64,000 nt of DNA. It comes from Eubacterium sp. GTDB lineage: Bacteria; Bacillota; Clostridia; Lachnospirales; Lachnospiraceae. The notes beneath the pieces were generated by a model. That model was given only the letters and a program-made list of their open reading frames with translations, ran no database searches and was not told the origin of the DNA. The stretch spans positions 69,240 through 133,239 of the forward strand of contig JAFVGA010000001.1 of NCBI GenBank assembly GCA_017475235.1, given 5' to 3'. This document shows, piece by piece, positions 43,101 to 50,989 of the stretch (its first letter is position 1; the number at the start of each line of letters is the position of its first letter). The translations under genes were made by a program, and so were the position numbers.

Positions 43101-45202
43101 TGTACGCGTATAGAAGATACGCTCAAGTTATTATTATTACCGATGGCTATTATGGCGATTCTTCATTCCAAGATATTGAAAATTTCGAAACGAATTTCAA
43201 CAATATCATGCAATTGATATGTTTTGAAAATAATATTCTTGGTTCTAAATTATCTAAATTAGATATATCAGCTCTTGAAGAACGCACAGCAGCTATTGAA
43301 ACAAAGCTCGAACCTTTAACCGATGATGTATCAGTTCTTTCAGACGCCACAAAGTCTATCATTCAGAAGTATCCTATTAAATTAGCTACTTCTTCTGATA
43401 GCGGATTTAATGGAGCTCTAAAAATAAATGCTGATACATATGATCCAGAAACAACAACGTCGGTTTCTTTAACTTACTACAATTATTACGACTCATCTAA
43501 ATCTAATTATCGTAATCCAGCTAATCCTGAGACTCCAATGTTAGTTGAAGATAAATTTGTTGCTGTTCCGGCGTTTATTGATATTCCAGAAGTATTAGGT
43601 ATTCCGTCATTCTCATCTGCGTCACAATTAAAAGAATACTGCAAGAATATTTCTGTTCGGTTCAATAGAAACCAGAGTATTAAGGTTGATTTGGCTAATA
43701 ATAACACAAATGTTTATTCTGGAGCTAATGTATTTATCAGGGATATTTACTTTAGAACATACTCTACAGCTCAGGCTCCTGCACAAGCTGCTACATACAA
43801 CACCAAGATTACTAATTCTAATCCTATCGCTGATTTAATTGATACATCAAGCTCCATAGGATTTATTCCGATCTTCGTATTTATCCTTGAGGTAATTCCG
43901 GATCCTAATTATACTGTTCCACTAAAGAACGTTCTTGCACAACAGAATTTTGGAAAGTTTATTAATTCGCTTTGTGAGATCTCATTCAATAAAGTTCGAG
44001 ATGCAGAAGATAAAGCACAAGAAGCTGTCGAAAATATGTCTTCAGTTGCGGGCTCAGTAGACAATATCTCTGAAAGTATGTCGGATTATATGAGCACAAA
44101 GTGGTTACCTACTCCAATAGCATTCCCTGATGAAGCACTCGAAAATGAGTCAGAACCTAGTGGAAATAGCAAGAACTATGACTTCCTATTATATCCTACA
44201 TTCGTGGATGTACCACATTCAACTGGTTCTTCTGTAGAGGGTAAAAAGAGCCGTTATTCGGTTAAACCTATTCCGGAATCTGGTGAGAATACTACAGTAA
44301 AAGCACTCTATGAAAGCGAAGACTCGATGTATCTGTTATTTGGATTCTTCGGTGAAAAACTGTTACCAGAATCCTTAGGAGGAGACTATACAATTCCTGA
44401 AACATATAACGAAAATACAATCGAAAGCTTTAATAGAACAAGTAAGACATTATGGTATTCAGACATATATTTGAATATGCAGAATACATTTAGTTACTCG
44501 ATGATTAAGGGTATTAGAGACTCTTTAGTTGAAATTGATGTATCTAATATATTCCTTAATTTCAACCCACGAGTTATTAAATCTCTGTATGCTAAGGTGA
44601 CTGCTGATCCTGGAAATGAGTTGACTCATTCTTCATTTACAGACCGTGGATTAAACAATATGGAAGATTTCGTTAAAATTCCATATGCTAATATTCAGGA
44701 CATCAATACTATTTCTATGGAAGACATAGTTAATATGTGTGGTAGACCGGATAAGACTAAATCTTCAGGAAACAGCAAAGCTGTAATTCTGTTTATTGCC
44801 GAAATCGACAAGAGCAGTTTCCCTGGTTTAGCATCATTGTCAACACCAGCTTATGGTGTATCGAATACAACATCAGATATTTTAGCTATCTATCAGGCAA
44901 TGTTTGCTAATAATAGTGAATCATCGCCTATATATATGGCTAGATCTATTGATGATTCTCTTAAGAAAACTAAAGAAGTTGCTGTAGAAGCCGCTCGCTA
45001 TGCCGCAGCAACATTAACTGCCGCTAAACATTATGACACATTAAGTGATTTAAAGCGGATAATTAGCGAAGGTGAATCTGGTTACATCGTTAGAAACGGT
45101 GAAACAGAAGGAACATCTGTTGCTGATGTGTATATTAAGACAACAGAAGGAGCTCTTATCAAAATTGCTTCAGGAGTGGAATACGAAGCTCCTATATCTT
45201 GA
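40199..45202 (+). CDS. Very long fibre protein with repeated domains
   Basis: 1,667 residues. Type I anchor at the N-terminus (MAINILQELNLGAAKASFSR, YPNNYDIFCKEDGCKYRLNK, GKWRRVD). The body holds about four or five diverged beta-rich repeats of roughly 250-330 residues, each with a segment like FFIKDVYVKIYG, VFIRDIYFRTYS or LWYSDIYLNMQN and separated by helical stretches (AKKLNDILTDGD, VKKLNDSLNEED, TNKAVELALPAE). A helical region (EVAVEAARYAAATLTAAKHY) and a short beta tail close the protein. Length and repeat plan suggest a long trimeric fibre. The start follows AAAGGAGG. No enzymatic motif was seen. Confidence 0.7.
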   Translation: MAINILQELNLGAAKASFSRDEVETLADIKKLDVAQKYPNNYDIFCKEDGCKYRLNKTSHSTMQDNLPHPTGKWRRVDSVISSNMPAPITVGDVVLYLGPTVLDHSKVKFQTGKYYRTEYTKVNKQMYAFVQNTAPDVPDTSPNPAVIWFSETSSLSEGSVLFTPVNGSIFDNKEHGIIMTSDWDGQSAISGSSYEYLDNSNNVKLGMVRNSNFDITFDSFPELTWNMFDTEAELENIKQNVIPEAISSATEDIKTEVKEDVNANLGQAKKLNDILTDGDIRLLKQGGTEKLVSSKPDATVSDSTIGFVQCDCNRNEETGEVTLNITNVKYGPFTSEEIAENAFVDESEVIVPSGGQFTIYAITCSVTNKVKDAIFHPLKDSNLYQGTISFDVMSFVSRLQQGLPLVVGFAAAAPYKDGEHSGSVDSNTYVSMYNLLEYLESSPPTFSNVPVSEIPDIKNRAVELLENETTLDLILFVMGGGDADAQLASSNVLELLNEQFVIGTEASGILNEFPTMRNEIEDSITEEFSNVKKLNDSLNEEDVDAIVSRPRELIFDVKSPYITYGNKLLTECTFVKLEFDNGKATITDSATVSDVMADLPGGIQEWLHDGCPAILFGIKQNNNYIGYRYSDTYTVNNCSFKVDHNGPFIDIDRKPENMFGISEVYFAIGNNENEQRNIIADFTACKFTNISIYAPGTEDVDGRHLFGDLIGDYEEDGDPITLRYYNKSNYTVLYGIALLTASPNIVSVTDFTAKNVIASINKRAIPMYQESGLLIDFPKMEEEVVSVKQTANKAVELALPAETKEYINKNIVDYKNLTLSGVQNYNNNNFTHFVSLGVETYDHSDANRTITPVFINYFDDTKEDYATSSTVPVFHPNKTRDTYVGIFGYLDFAQTKQELVDKLRGIVVKYDRDASYYDNINKYFFIKDVYVKIYGAEIADFINSTGWVRVDPGSDLGEVFENISDTLYAYRRYAQVIIITDGYYGDSSFQDIENFETNFNNIMQLICFENNILGSKLSKLDISALEERTAAIETKLEPLTDDVSVLSDATKSIIQKYPIKLATSSDSGFNGALKINADTYDPETTTSVSLTYYNYYDSSKSNYRNPANPETPMLVEDKFVAVPAFIDIPEVLGIPSFSSASQLKEYCKNISVRFNRNQSIKVDLANNNTNVYSGANVFIRDIYFRTYSTAQAPAQAATYNTKITNSNPIADLIDTSSSIGFIPIFVFILEVIPDPNYTVPLKNVLAQQNFGKFINSLCEISFNKVRDAEDKAQEAVENMSSVAGSVDNISESMSDYMSTKWLPTPIAFPDEALENESEPSGNSKNYDFLLYPTFVDVPHSTGSSVEGKKSRYSVKPIPESGENTTVKALYESEDSMYLLFGFFGEKLLPESLGGDYTIPETYNENTIESFNRTSKTLWYSDIYLNMQNTFSYSMIKGIRDSLVEIDVSNIFLNFNPRVIKSLYAKVTADPGNELTHSSFTDRGLNNMEDFVKIPYANIQDINTISMEDIVNMCGRPDKTKSSGNSKAVILFIAEIDKSSFPGLASLSTPAYGVSNTTSDILAIYQAMFANNSESSPIYMARSIDDSLKKTKEVAVEAARYAAATLTAAKHYDTLSDLKRIISEGESGYIVRNGETEGTSVADVYIKTTEGALIKIASGVEYEAPIS

Positions 45203-45277
45203 TATGAAGAGCCTTCTTATAATGACGGCAATTAATACATCAATAGCATATTAAATTGTAACCAAACTAAAAGAAAG

Positions 45278-45306
45278 CGGGGAGTCTTCGGACTCCCCGT
45301 TTTATT
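45278..45306 (+). terminator. Terminator after the long fibre gene
   Basis: CGGGGAGTC and GGACTCCCCG form a stem with a small TTC loop, followed by TTTTATT. Confidence 0.85.
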
Positions 45307-45312
45307 AGTTTG

Positions 45313-45324
45313 AACATTTTAATA
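45313..45324 (+). promoter_or_regulatory. Late-type promoter AACA-N6-TA
   Basis: TTGAACATTTTAATAAAA: AACA-TTTTAA-TA ends 26 nt before the ATG at 45350, right behind the terminator of the long fibre gene. Confidence 0.6.
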
Positions 45325-45349
45325 AAATAATTATAAAGGAGGTAAACCT

Positions 45350-46411
45350 ATGGCTATTAAGCTTCTTCAAGGTATAGATTATAAGGGTACTCAGCCTAAC
45401 TTTACTAGAGACTTTGTAAATACTAAAGCAGAGTTAGCGTCTAATAGTATTCTTAAAAACTATCCTAATATTTATGAAATATTCTGTCTCGAAGATGGTT
45501 GTAAATACCGTCTCGATAAGTCAAGACACGAAATAGATCCTGTATTAGGTAAATGGCGTAAAGTAGCTGATGTATGGACTCCAGGTGGAGATACTCCTTC
45601 TGGCGGCGGTACTGCTATTTGGTATGGTACATCAGAAGAACTTACTCCGGAAGAAGAAGCGGAAATTGGGGCTGACACCCTCATGTTCGTTAATAACGAT
45701 TCTGCTGGAGTTACTACTGTATATTATAAGAAATCGGATGGAAAAGATCTTATCACGGAATTATATACTAAATCCAAGATAGATACTATGTTTTCTGATA
45801 TAATCGAAAGTTTACCATATACAGCTCCTACTGTTTCGCTTTCTACTTCTAAGACAACAGAAATTCATGGTAATACTCTTGAAAATGTAACACTCAATAT
45901 CAGAATCTCTTCTTCTCAGAAGTATATAACTATCAAGAAGATTGAACTTTTTGTTGGGGATACACTTCTTGCTGATGATTTCGATGTTACTGTAGAATCA
46001 ACTTCATATACATATAATGTGCCAGTAACAGATGATACTACATTCAAACTCAAAGTTACTGACTCATATAATAAGGTAACTGAAAAGTCAGTTAAGATCG
46101 ACTTTGTATGGCCTACATATACTGGTATTCTTGCTGAATTCAACCCAGAAAATATCGATTTAAGCCAACTTACTCAGAAGATCCAGACTTCAAAAGGATT
46201 CACATGGACAGGAATTACTTGTACTAATAAGCTCCTTATCTATATGTATCCGGCAGAGTACGGTGCTCTTAACAACATCGTAGACGAAAATAACTTCAGT
46301 ATCAAAGATAGCTTTATTAAGGTTAATAAGACTATTGATGGTGCAGAGTTTATTTTATATTATTCCGAAGAGTCTTGTACTCTTAGTAACGGAAAAATAG
46401 TATTCTCGTAA
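45350..46411 (+). CDS. Fibre/adhesin protein with type I anchor and Ig-like plus tip domain
   Basis: 353 residues: type I anchor (MAIKLLQGIDYKGTQPNFTR, YPNIYEIFCLEDGCKYRLDK, GKWRKVADVW), a Gly/Ser hinge, an Ig-like domain beginning PYTAPTVSLSTSKTT, and a C-terminal domain (YTGILAEFNPENIDL, YMYPAEYGALNNIVDENNF, LSNGKIVFS) shared with the end of the next gene. Its own late-type promoter follows a terminator, so it starts a new transcription unit. Probable receptor-binding fibre or decoration. Confidence 0.7.
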   Translation: MAIKLLQGIDYKGTQPNFTRDFVNTKAELASNSILKNYPNIYEIFCLEDGCKYRLDKSRHEIDPVLGKWRKVADVWTPGGDTPSGGGTAIWYGTSEELTPEEEAEIGADTLMFVNNDSAGVTTVYYKKSDGKDLITELYTKSKIDTMFSDIIESLPYTAPTVSLSTSKTTEIHGNTLENVTLNIRISSSQKYITIKKIELFVGDTLLADDFDVTVESTSYTYNVPVTDDTTFKLKVTDSYNKVTEKSVKIDFVWPTYTGILAEFNPENIDLSQLTQKIQTSKGFTWTGITCTNKLLIYMYPAEYGALNNIVDENNFSIKDSFIKVNKTIDGAEFILYYSEESCTLSNGKIVFS

Positions 46412-46449
46412 TACTACTGATATATTGATTATAAAGGAGGAATATTTTT

Positions 46450-48057
46450 ATGCAAATTATTACTAATTTTACTTCATCGATGACTAAGTTCCTTGATGAC
46501 AGACAGAAGTGGGCTTCACTTGCAGCTCTTCAGGCTAACGACTCTGTTTATATGCCTGATGGTTTCCAAGTATACTGCGCTAATGAACAGGCTTGGTATC
46601 AGCTTTCTACAACTGATGAAAAGGACTTCTCTAAGTACACATGGTCACCAATCGGTGCTGACGCTGGCAATATCTCTTATGATAATACAGATTCAGGACT
46701 CGAAGCTACAGATATGCAGGATGCTGTAGACGAACTTGCTGGTATTTCATATACAGTAGTTAAGTTTACAGGTCAGGATGCAGGTGACTATGCAGCTGTT
46801 TACAAGCTCCAGAAGCTTAACGCCCTCGAAGATCCGGACGATCCAGGATATACTCCAACATATGTTGGTGAAGCTATCAATATCCCTAAGGATATGGTAG
46901 TATCTGCTGGTGAAGTTAAGACTCTCACAGATCAGGATACTCCAATTCCAGGTATTGCAATTGGCGAAAAGTATATCGATCTTACTCTTGCAAATTCAAA
47001 CAACTCACATGTATACATCAGAGTTGCTGACCTTGTAGATGATCAGGCTACAGCTATTAACTATAGCATCGATGCTTCTACAACAACAACAGTTGCTGCA
47101 GTTCTCGATGATCTTAGAGCTAAGTGTGCAAACCTTGATTCAGAAGGTGACATTACAGCAGCTCATGTAGTAGTAGGAACACATACAGAAGAAGAAGGCG
47201 GCGAACAAGTAACAGTCAAGGATACTCTTGCTGCTCTTATCACTGCTCTTAATGGTAAGACTGTTAATCTCGATGCAAACGGCAAGCTTGCTGCAGCTAA
47301 TGTTACTTATTCTAACACAGATGCTCCAGCTGCTGTAGAAGATGCAGATGCCGCACTTGATGATCTCTACACAAGAACAATTGCTACAGAAGCTAACATC
47401 AGAAAGATCGCTGCAGGTGAAGCTCTCAAGCCAGAATTCACTTTTGCTTCTTCACAGACATCTTACCTTAACGCAGTAGGAACAACTGTAACAGCTCCTG
47501 TATTCACAATCACAAATACAGAAGTTGGTATCGCTACAGCTTCTACATTCAGTGTATCAGCCACATTCACAACCGGCGGCTCATCAACAGAAGTTGGTCC
47601 GGCTACATTCACAAACAATGTCGCTACAATTACTGCACCTGCTAATATCACAGCAGATACAACAGTAACAATTGTTGTTTCATACAAGTTCCCTGGCGAT
47701 ACATCATTCAGAACAATCACAAAGACATTCAGCTACACATTCGTATCACCATCTTATGTTGGTACAGTAGCAGAGTCTGCTGATCTTACTGATGATACAG
47801 TAATCACAGCTCTTACATCAGTTGTAAAGAGCTCTAAGGCTTACTCATACACAAGCATCACAGGAACAAACAAGAAGGTTGTATATGCATATCCTAAGTC
47901 ATTCGGTGCTATCTCTAGCATTAAGGATGAAAATAACTTCTCAGTTACAGATGCATTCAATCTCGCAACAGAACTTACAATTGACGGCGTAGCTTACTAC
48001 ATCGTAAACTCAAAGGCTACAATGACACTCAGCGGTGGTTCACTCATCTTCAGCTAA
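46450..48057 (+). CDS. Fibre/adhesin protein with type II anchor, Ig-like and tip domain
   Basis: 535 residues. A different N-terminal module (MQIITNFTSSMTKFLDDRQK, MPDGFQVYCANEQAWYQL), a long Ala/Thr/Asp-rich middle with helical registers (DMQDAVDELAG, DALDDLYTR-type), an Ig-like domain (VTAPVFTITNTEVG), and a C-terminal domain (SYVGTVAESADL, YAYPKSFGAISSIKDENNF, LSGGSLIFS) clearly homologous to the end of the preceding gene. Codon use is the most C-biased in the region, which fits very high expression. It shares the tip but not the anchor with its neighbour, a sign of domain shuffling. Confidence 0.7.
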   Translation: MQIITNFTSSMTKFLDDRQKWASLAALQANDSVYMPDGFQVYCANEQAWYQLSTTDEKDFSKYTWSPIGADAGNISYDNTDSGLEATDMQDAVDELAGISYTVVKFTGQDAGDYAAVYKLQKLNALEDPDDPGYTPTYVGEAINIPKDMVVSAGEVKTLTDQDTPIPGIAIGEKYIDLTLANSNNSHVYIRVADLVDDQATAINYSIDASTTTTVAAVLDDLRAKCANLDSEGDITAAHVVVGTHTEEEGGEQVTVKDTLAALITALNGKTVNLDANGKLAAANVTYSNTDAPAAVEDADAALDDLYTRTIATEANIRKIAAGEALKPEFTFASSQTSYLNAVGTTVTAPVFTITNTEVGIATASTFSVSATFTTGGSSTEVGPATFTNNVATITAPANITADTTVTIVVSYKFPGDTSFRTITKTFSYTFVSPSYVGTVAESADLTDDTVITALTSVVKSSKAYSYTSITGTNKKVVYAYPKSFGAISSIKDENNFSVTDAFNLATELTIDGVAYYIVNSKATMTLSGGSLIFS

Positions 48058-48154
48058 TAAGACAACTTATTAACTATAGAAAAAATTATGAGGGAGTAGT
48101 CTATGGCTACTCCTTCATCTTTAAATATTTATATCAAAAGGAGGGAATTAGTAT

Positions 48155-48445
48155 ATGCAGATAATCTCTAACTTTACATCATCTCAGGATAACTTCCTTG
48201 ATGGTAGACAGAGATGGGCTTCTAAGTCTGCTCTTGAGGCAAATAATTCTGTAATTATGCCTAATGGTTTCCGGGCTTTTTGTGTATCAGAAGGAAAGTG
48301 GTATAAGCTTTCTACATCAAACCCAAAGAACTTCGCTACATATACATGGACTGAAGATATATCTGCTGTAGATGCGGAACTTCAGAGTATCACACAACAA
48401 GATATGGATGCTTTGTTCGAAGATGAAGAGGAACAGAATCCTTAA
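48155..48445 (+). CDS. Short fibre protein consisting of the type II anchor module only
   Basis: 96 residues: the type II module (MQIISNFTSSQDNFLDGRQR, MPNGFRAFCVSEGKWYKL) followed by about 20 acidic residues. It parallels the lone type I module at 39746. An AAAGGAGGG site precedes the ATG, so it is probably translated. Either a capping protein for unoccupied anchor sites or a leftover from loss of the tip domain; intact frame and binding site favour a function. Confidence 0.65.
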   Translation: MQIISNFTSSQDNFLDGRQRWASKSALEANNSVIMPNGFRAFCVSEGKWYKLSTSNPKNFATYTWTEDISAVDAELQSITQQDMDALFEDEEEQNP

Positions 48446-48501
48446 TAAAATATTACAAACCATATAACTGTATAGTAATCCGATTGGGTTACTATACTTA
48501 C

Positions 48502-48575
48502 TAGGGCATAGCCAAGCGGTAAGGCAACGGACTTTGACTCCGTTATCCTGGGTTCAAATCCCAGTGCTCTAACCA
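48502..48575 (+). tRNA. tRNA-Gln (anticodon TTG)
   Basis: Full cloverleaf: acceptor TAGGGCA/TGCTCTA (one G-T pair), D-stem GCC/GGC, anticodon stem ACGGA/TCCGT with loop CTTTGAC, T-stem CTGGG/CCCAG with loop TTCAAAT, discriminator A and encoded CCA. The U1-A72 pair is typical of glutamine tRNAs. It should read CAA codons. It lies after the fibre cluster with no other tRNA nearby. Confidence 0.95.
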
Positions 48576-48649
48576 ACATCTTCTAATATCAAGCATAAAA
48601 ACGTATTGGTTTTATTATTTGCCGAAACATAATGAAACCGAAAGGAGCG

Positions 48650-48680
48650 AGAGTGCGTAAAGCACTCTCACTTCTTTTTA
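48650..48680. terminator. Terminator next to the ferritin-like gene
   Basis: GAGAGTGC, loop GTAAA, GCACTCTC, then ACTTCTTTTTATTT on the plus strand. It overlaps the end of the minus-strand ferritin-like gene and could terminate the tRNA transcript as well. Confidence 0.75.
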
Positions 48681-49130
48681 TTTCATTCTTCTCTTGTTCA
48701 GATAGTTAGCCTGTTTATCATACTTATCGTATAATCCTTCTAAGTATGATCTGATACCAACCATATCTCCATCTTCTTGATATTCTTTCTGCATAAGCAC
48801 TTCGCCAATACCTCTAAGTAAGTTTTCGAGAATACTGTCTGTATGCTTTATGACATCTTCAAGTTCATAGTCTTCATCCGGATCAGCTTCAAACATATCT
48901 AACTCGATATCTTTCTTAGCTTCATAACATTCCGGAGTAGATAATGGTTTGATATCAACTCGCATCATTACTTCTACTATGTCATCAATATCATCACCGA
49001 GCATTTCATAATAATCTCCAGCTAAAGCATGAGCTCTATCAAAATCTTTACCACAAGCTTTCCAATGGAGCATTCTGAAATTGTCAGCGTGTATTGTAAA
49101 TAGCGCCTGAAGAAACTGGAAGTTCTTCAT
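48678..49130 (-). CDS. Ferritin-like Dps-type protein
   Basis: 150 residues. The N-terminal helix ALFTIHADNFRMLHWKAC, then DFDRAHALAGDYYEMLGDDIDD, matches the ferroxidase helices of the Dps/ferritin-like superfamily (His-x-x-x-x-x-x-His-Trp, then Asp/Glu on the next helix). Phage members of this group are known but their job is unclear; DNA protection or iron handling in the cell or virion is possible. It is expressed from a late-type promoter divergent from the holin-candidate gene, which favours a role late in infection or in the particle. Confidence 0.75.
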   Translation of the reverse strand: MKNFQFLQALFTIHADNFRMLHWKACGKDFDRAHALAGDYYEMLGDDIDDIVEVMMRVDIKPLSTPECYEAKKDIELDMFEADPDEDYELEDVIKHTDSILENLLRGIGEVLMQKEYQEDGDMVGIRSYLEGLYDKYDKQANYLNKRRMK

Positions 49131-49159
49131 ATTAACTCCTCCTTTATATAGGTTTAAAT

Positions 49160-49171
49160 TACTAGAATGTT
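49160..49171 (-). promoter_or_regulatory. Late-type promoter AACA-N6-TA (divergent pair, minus)
   Basis: The minus strand reads CTCAACATTCTAGTAATT; AACA-TTCTAG-TA ends 30 nt before the Dps-type ATG at 49130. It forms a near-palindrome with the plus-strand site at 49178. Confidence 0.6.
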
Positions 49172-49177
49172 GAGTTC

Positions 49178-49189
49178 AACATCTATGTA
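49178..49189 (+). promoter_or_regulatory. Late-type promoter AACA-N6-TA (divergent pair, plus)
   Basis: TTCAACATCTATGTAAAG: AACA-TCTATG-TA, only 15 nt before the ATG at 49204. The AACA boxes of the two promoters are six bases apart, so two polymerases would compete for the site. Confidence 0.5.
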
Positions 49190-49203
49190 AAGGGGATGAT
49201 AAT

Positions 49204-49449
49204 ATGAAATCTTTAGGTAATAAACTTGTTGCTTTACTTGATGTAAAGAGTATCGTCACTATCATTCTTACCGTAATCTTTGGATATCTGTCATACCAAG
49301 ATAAGATATCTTCGGATCAATTCCTCATGGTATTTACTATGGTGATATCATTTTATTTCGGGGTACAAACAGAAAAGAAGACCAGCAGTAGGACTACTAG
49401 TGATGCTGTATCTAGTGAACCAGCTGTAAAAACAACTAAGACCAAATAA
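49204..49449 (+). CDS. Small two-helix membrane protein, holin candidate
   Basis: 81 residues. Two hydrophobic segments, VKSIVTIILTVIFGYLSY (about 14-31) and FLMVFTMVISFYFGV (about 40-54), separated by a short polar turn, then a charged Lys/Thr/Ser tail. Size and topology match the small membrane proteins often found near phage lysins in Firmicutes prophages. A holin makes the membrane lesion that lets endolysin reach the wall; the endolysin gene at 59615 is not adjacent but also has a late-type promoter. Two-helix membrane topology is clear, the holin role is inferred. Confidence 0.5.
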   Translation: MKSLGNKLVALLDVKSIVTIILTVIFGYLSYQDKISSDQFLMVFTMVISFYFGVQTEKKTSSRTTSDAVSSEPAVKTTKTK

Positions 49450-49453
49450 AAAA

Positions 49454-49482
49454 TATGGGGAGGCATCCGTGCCTCCCTATAG
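49454..49482. terminator. Bidirectional terminator between convergent genes
   Basis: GGGAGGCA, loop TCCG, TGCCTCCC between the holin-candidate stop and the minus-strand HTH gene, with A/T runs on both sides. Confidence 0.75.
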
Positions 49483-49501
49483 TTATTTTGTCACTATTAT
49501 A

Positions 49502-49900
49502 TTATTTATTGTTTATGAAATCTGAAGGACTCAGATCTAATATATAAACCATGATGTCGTTTCTTGCTTCAATACCCAATAAAATAGTATCCATTGGAAT
49601 TAAGAAGTATCCATCGATTGGGGTTCCATCTTTAAAACAAAACTCTTTTTTCACAGATGTAATAGCATAACCAAACATTTCCGAGAAAAGTTTGTATGTT
49701 TTTGGTTCTTCTGCATATTTTTGACGTTCGGTTTCTATACTATTATTGATCTTTTGTTGATTTATGACACGGGAAACCCAAGGTTGGCTTCTACCTAAAG
49801 CTTTAGCTATATCTACCTGTGAACATCCTTCTTCTTTAAGGGCTATAGCTTTTTTAATTAACTCTTCTTGTTCTTCTTTATCTAAACCACTATCTAGCAT
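49502..49900 (-). CDS. Helix-turn-helix DNA-binding protein
   Basis: 132 residues from the ATG at 49900, chosen because GGGAGG is 8 nt upstream; another ATG at 49906 sits only 2 nt from it. Residues about 14-48 hold a clear HTH: ALKEEGCSQVDIAKALGRSQ followed by PWVSRVINQ, the pattern of ParB/KorB- or sigma-type recognition helices. The C-terminal 80 residues are unrecognised. Likely a transcription regulator or partition-type DNA binder. Last gene of a minus-strand group starting near 51.6 kb. Confidence 0.7.
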   Translation of the reverse strand: MLDSGLDKEEQEELIKKAIALKEEGCSQVDIAKALGRSQPWVSRVINQQKINNSIETERQKYAEEPKTYKLFSEMFGYAITSVKKEFCFKDGTPIDGYFLIPMDTILLGIEARNDIMVYILDLSPSDFINNK

Positions 49901-49927
49901 TATCATGCCTCCCTATTAGATTTGCAT

Positions 49928-50125
49928 TTAGTAAATTCTATTTCTACATTCTGTGCCACAACACGGACACTTACAACGGTATTCGTTGTGGTCAGGGCCC
50001 CATGAAACTTCTTCGCTATATTCGACTTCCCTGCGTTCTGCGATGAATTCGCATCCGCAATTATCGCATTCGAACTCTAAATTAGGGTCAGGAGCTTTAA
50101 TATACCCTTGCCTTAAAATGGTCAT
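49928..50125 (-). CDS. Small zinc-ribbon protein
   Basis: 65 residues with CDNCGC (Cys residues about 20-25) and CKCPCCGTEC (about 50-59), giving two CxxC-type knuckles that should bind one zinc ion. The spacing between knuckles is about 25 residues. Such mini-proteins often bind nucleic acid or act as adaptors. Start supported by GAAAGGTG. Located between the HTH gene and an unknown gene on the same strand. Confidence 0.65.
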   Translation of the reverse strand: MTILRQGYIKAPDPNLEFECDNCGCEFIAERREVEYSEEVSWGPDHNEYRCKCPCCGTECRNRIY

Positions 50126-50146
50126 AATATCACCTTTCTATCACAT

Positions 50147-50383
50147 TTAGTTCGGTTTATTTTCTGGCATTTTGTCTTTGTCACATAGAAATCTATTCTT
50201 AGACTTTCTGCCAGTTGCTTCTGCTGTCTTATCTATAAACGGAGATGCGTAAAACCTATTAGTTTTTACGGTTGGTGTGAATGACTTTACCGTGAAAAGA
50301 TTTATTCCGGTCTCCGTTGCTTCTTCGTTCAGCGACTTTTCATAAAGTTCTGATTCTTCATCGGTCAAACAACGCATATCCAT
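50147..50383 (-). CDS. Small hypothetical protein
   Basis: 78 residues from the ATG at 50383, which has GAGGTG upstream; the frame extends six codons further. Begins MDMRCLTDEESELYEKSL and ends in a Lys/Asn/Pro-rich tail. No family recognised, no membrane segment. In the minus-strand group with the paralogous pair upstream. Confidence 0.5.
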   Translation of the reverse strand: MDMRCLTDEESELYEKSLNEEATETGINLFTVKSFTPTVKTNRFYASPFIDKTAEATGRKSKNRFLCDKDKMPENKPN

Positions 50384-50413
50384 GCTCTTCACCTCAATCA
50401 AATTAAAAATTAC

Positions 50414-50989
50414 TTAAATACGAAATGCATCCGTAGAAAGTACATCGTTTACGGCATTGTATAAAGCATTAGAACCGAAATATATTGTGTGACCTATTTT
50501 TTCGATACCATTAAGATCTATAATTCGGCCATTATAATTTTTATAATAACCGAGATGGTCATCTGAAAAAGCCATATTCCAATCTAGCATACGATCCTGC
50601 ATTTTCTCCATTGCAATTTTAGCACATTTATATGCTACATCAAGTTTTGGCATAATGCCTACTTCATTATTATACCTGATTTCGCTGTATAAACACTCAT
50701 TGTATTTCTGAATCCTAGGTATAATTCTTGGATCAAACTCACGCTCAAATCCGACTTCCGACAATTCATACTTGTCAAATATACCGTACGGATCTTCTTC
50801 ATAATTATTCATGATCCGTATAGCTGTTTCTTCAGGATAATATGAGCAAAGAATATGCTGTAGCTCATCATAATCCGTATAGAACTGGCCGCCAATGTAT
50901 GTGGTTTCCTCTTTAAGATGTTCCTCAAACTCTTTACGAGCCACTTGGTATTCTCTGCTCTGGAAACACTCTTTGAAATTTAACTCCAT
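50414..50989 (-). CDS. Unknown protein, tandem paralogue B
   Basis: 191 residues. Its first 65 residues (NFKECFQSREYQVARKEFEE, then YYPEETAIRIMNNYE) align with those of the gene immediately upstream (NIKACLKSPNYVKTRREFVK, then NYPEEVSISIMESYM), so the two arose by duplication; the C-terminal parts differ. Soluble and rich in Tyr/Asn/Asp. The ATG overlaps the TAA of the upstream copy by one base, so translation is probably coupled. Function unknown. Confidence 0.6.
   Translation of the reverse strand: MELNFKECFQSREYQVARKEFEEHLKEETTYIGGQFYTDYDELQHILCSYYPEETAIRIMNNYEEDPYGIFDKYELSEVGFEREFDPRIIPRIQKYNECLYSEIRYNNEVGIMPKLDVAYKCAKIAMEKMQDRMLDWNMAFSDDHLGYYKNYNGRIIDLNGIEKIGHTIYFGSNALYNAVNDVLSTDAFRI

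Noticed and set aside
49498-49505. TATATTAT on the plus strand as a promoter
   Set aside because: It overlaps the end of a minus-strand gene and reads into no plus-strand gene; taken as a chance match and as a warning about motif specificity.
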